The position numbers and the translations under genes are program-made. Under the pieces are notes generated by a model. That model did no database searches, was not told the origin of the DNA, and saw nothing but the letters and a program-made list of their open reading frames with translations. From contig CAJTPO010000018.1 in the NCBI GenBank assembly GCA_910578115.1, forward strand, positions 29,878 through 93,877: a DNA stretch of 64,000 bases, given 5' to 3'. Positions 62,484 to 64,000 of this stretch are shown one piece after another. Source of the stretch: an uncultured Lachnospiraceae bacterium (GTDB taxonomy: Bacteria > Bacillota > Clostridia > Lachnospirales > Lachnospiraceae). Within the stretch, counting starts at the first letter, position 1, and each line of letters opens with the position of its first letter.

Positions 62484-63854
62484 ATGAAATATGATGTTAT
62501 TATTATCGGTGCAGGGCCGGGTGGAATCTTCACTGCCTATGAACTGGTGCAGCAGGAGAAACAGTTAAAGATCGCGGTATTTGAATCCGGGCACGCGCTT
62601 AACATGCGCCGCTGTCCGATCGACGGGGATAAGGTAAAAAGCTGTGTGCACTGCAGCACATGCTCAATTATGAGCGGATTTGGCGGAGCGGGAGCTTTTT
62701 CCGACGGCAAATATAATATCACCAATGACTTTGGCGGTACGCTGTATGAATACGTGGGCAGGAAGCAGGCCATCGACCTGATGAAATATGTGGATGAGAT
62801 CAATATGAAATACGGCGGGGAGGGTACGAAGCTGTACAGCACTACGGGGACACATTTCAAGAAACTGTGTCTGCAGAATAAGCTGAGTCTGCTGGACGCT
62901 TCCGTGCGGCATCTGGGAACGGATATCAATTATATCGTGCTGGAAAATTTATATGCCGATCTCAAAGATAAAGTGGACTTTTATTTTGACACGCCGGTCA
63001 AAACGGTGGAGAATCAGGGCGGAAGCTATTTCGTGGTCTGTGAGGAAAAGACGTTTGAGTGCGACCGGTGTGTCGTATCCGTCGGCCGCAGCGGCAGCAA
63101 GTGGATGGAGCAGGTGTGCAGGGAACTGGAGATTCAGACGAAATCCAACCGGGTGGATATCGGCGTCAGGGTGGAACTGCCGGCGGTGATCTTTTCCCAT
63201 TTGACAGATGAGTTGTACGAGAGCAAGATCGTCTACCGCACGGAAAAGTTTGAGGACAGGGTGCGGACGTTCTGCATGAATCCGCATGGCATTGTGGTCA
63301 ATGAAAATACCAACGGGATTGTGACGGTGAATGGGCACAGCTATGAAGGGGTGGATAAGCAGACGGAGAATACAAATTTTGCTCTGCTGGTGGCGAAGCA
63401 TTTTTCCGAGCCGTTCAAGGACAGTAACGGTTACGGCGAGAGCATCGCCAGACTTTCCAATATGCTGGGCGGCGGCGTGATCGTGCAGCGTTTCGGCGAT
63501 CTGGTGCGCGGACGGCGCAGCAATGAGAAGCGGATCGAGGAAGGACTGGTGCAGCCAACGCTGGCGGCCACGCCGGGGGATCTGAGTCTGGTGCTGCCGA
63601 AGCGCATTCTGGACGGTATTATCGAGATGATCTATGCCCTTGACAAGATCGCGCCGGGGACGGCCAATGACGATACGCTGTTGTATGGAGTGGAAGTGAA
63701 ATTCTACAATATGGAAGTGGCGATCGACGAACATCTGGAGACGAGACATAAAGGGCTGTATATCATCGGCGACGGAAGCGGCGTGACCCATTCGCTGTCC
63801 CATGCCTCCGCCAGCGGTGTGTATGTGGCACGAAATATCGCTGAAGTGGTGTAA
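62484..63854 (+). CDS. FAD-dependent dehydrogenase (COG2509-like)
   Basis: A 456-aa flavoprotein. N-terminal Rossmann motif DVIIIGAGPGGIFTAYEL binds FAD; a Cys-rich segment follows (MRRCPIDGDKVKSCVHCSTC), then GFGGAGAFSDGKYN. The C-terminal LYIIGDGSGVTHSLSHASASG closes the FAD site. These features fit the uncharacterised FAD-dependent dehydrogenases of Bacillota; the substrate is unknown. ATG 62484 starts at the Rossmann strand; the ribosome site is weak. The structured element copy B is directly upstream. Confidence 0.88.
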   Translation: MKYDVIIIGAGPGGIFTAYELVQQEKQLKIAVFESGHALNMRRCPIDGDKVKSCVHCSTCSIMSGFGGAGAFSDGKYNITNDFGGTLYEYVGRKQAIDLMKYVDEINMKYGGEGTKLYSTTGTHFKKLCLQNKLSLLDASVRHLGTDINYIVLENLYADLKDKVDFYFDTPVKTVENQGGSYFVVCEEKTFECDRCVVSVGRSGSKWMEQVCRELEIQTKSNRVDIGVRVELPAVIFSHLTDELYESKIVYRTEKFEDRVRTFCMNPHGIVVNENTNGIVTVNGHSYEGVDKQTENTNFALLVAKHFSEPFKDSNGYGESIARLSNMLGGGVIVQRFGDLVRGRRSNEKRIEEGLVQPTLAATPGDLSLVLPKRILDGIIEMIYALDKIAPGTANDDTLLYGVEVKFYNMEVAIDEHLETRHKGLYIIGDGSGVTHSLSHASASGVYVARNIAEVV

Positions 63855-63943
63855 GGTGAGGGCGCATGCCTGGTACCGGAATGCCTGCCTGTTTGCTCAT
63901 GTGAGATAAAGAAGTAAAAGAAGTGTAAAAAATTTTGCCGTTC

Positions 63944-63968
63944 CCTGTCCGGCTGACTGCCGGACGGG
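63944..63968 (+). terminator. GC-rich hairpin after the FAD dehydrogenase
   Basis: GTCCGGC (63947-63953) pairs with GCCGGAC (63959-63965), extended by flanking C/G bases, 5-nt loop. No clear T run follows; termination is possible but weak. Confidence 0.4.
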
Positions 63969-64000
63969 TCGGGCTTTAGTCGGGCAACTCTACCTTGCCG

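Noticed and set aside
1..64000. tRNA, rRNA, transposase or prophage genes
   Set aside because: None was recognised on either strand by reading; short or degraded elements could still be missed.

Overview
The window looks like chromosomal DNA of a gut-type Lachnospiraceae (Clostridia, Bacillota). The evidence is strong AGGAGG-type ribosome binding sites, sigma-A promoters, two LplABC-style sugar ABC transporters that lack their own ATPase, many plant-glycan glycoside hydrolases, several AAA/PD-(D/E)XK and HipA-like accessory genes, and a Cst-type I-B CRISPR-Cas locus. No rRNA, tRNA, transposase or phage gene was recognised.

Layout. 1-4.1 kb: end of a carboxylesterase, then a nucleoside-salvage operon (uridine phosphorylase, phosphopentomutase, deoxyribose-phosphate aldolase). 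4.2-10.7 kb (minus strand): a fructan/sucrose operon (GH32 hydrolase, solute-binding lipoprotein, two permeases) under a LacI regulator; its promoter carries an 11-bp G/C homopolymer between -35 and -10. 11-14.1 kb: cytidine deaminase, then an AraC regulator and a GH2 hydrolase that have both lost their 5' ends at the same point. 14.2-18.1 kb: accessory genes (HEPN/MNT pair, Schlafen-type AlbA_2 regulator with a 13-bp tandem repeat, a frameshifted gene, a Phd/RelE pair). 18.2-22.1 kb: CotH / VTC polyphosphate polymerase / DUF4956 operon. 22.5-31.5 kb: small regulators, Dabb protein, glycerate kinase, an internally deleted AAA-nuclease, an AraC remnant, a GH38 alpha-mannosidase with one in-frame stop, a double GNAT protein and a DUF4143 ATPase. 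32.2-47.8 kb: arabinoxylan utilisation (GH43, GH35-like, GH43, LacI, GH51, GH43, a second sugar transporter, GH10), with two identical LacI-type operators placed just after strong promoters. 48-50.6 kb: intact AAA/PD-(D/E)XK protein, internally deleted HipA-like protein and its small partner. 50.6-62.3 kb: the CRISPR-Cas system cas6-cas8-cas7-cas5-cas3, a 42-repeat array, then cas4-cas1-cas2. 62.5-63.9 kb: FAD-dependent dehydrogenase.

The most interesting object is in the 220 bp upstream of cas6. On the minus strand a consensus promoter fires into a half CRISPR repeat (17 of 19 bases identical to the 3' part of the array repeat, with the Cas6 hairpin and handle kept). It is followed by a guide-like stretch whose first 15 bases match, 14 of 15, a site just upstream of the cas6 promoter -35 box. 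The single mismatch is at guide position 6, the base that type I Cascade flips out, and the site is preceded by CCA, a PAM known for Cst-type I-B systems. This is the architecture of a CreR/CreA-like cas-repressing guide RNA, by which Cascade would shut down its own operon.

A second theme is decay by clean excision: the AAA-nuclease, a VapC toxin and a HipA-like protein have each lost their catalytic core in frame, and an AraC/GH2 pair lost both 5' ends. A third theme is likely slippage control (promoter G-tract, coding 13-bp repeat). A conserved, structured 65-85 bp element sits directly upstream of two unrelated genes (glycerate kinase and the FAD dehydrogenase).
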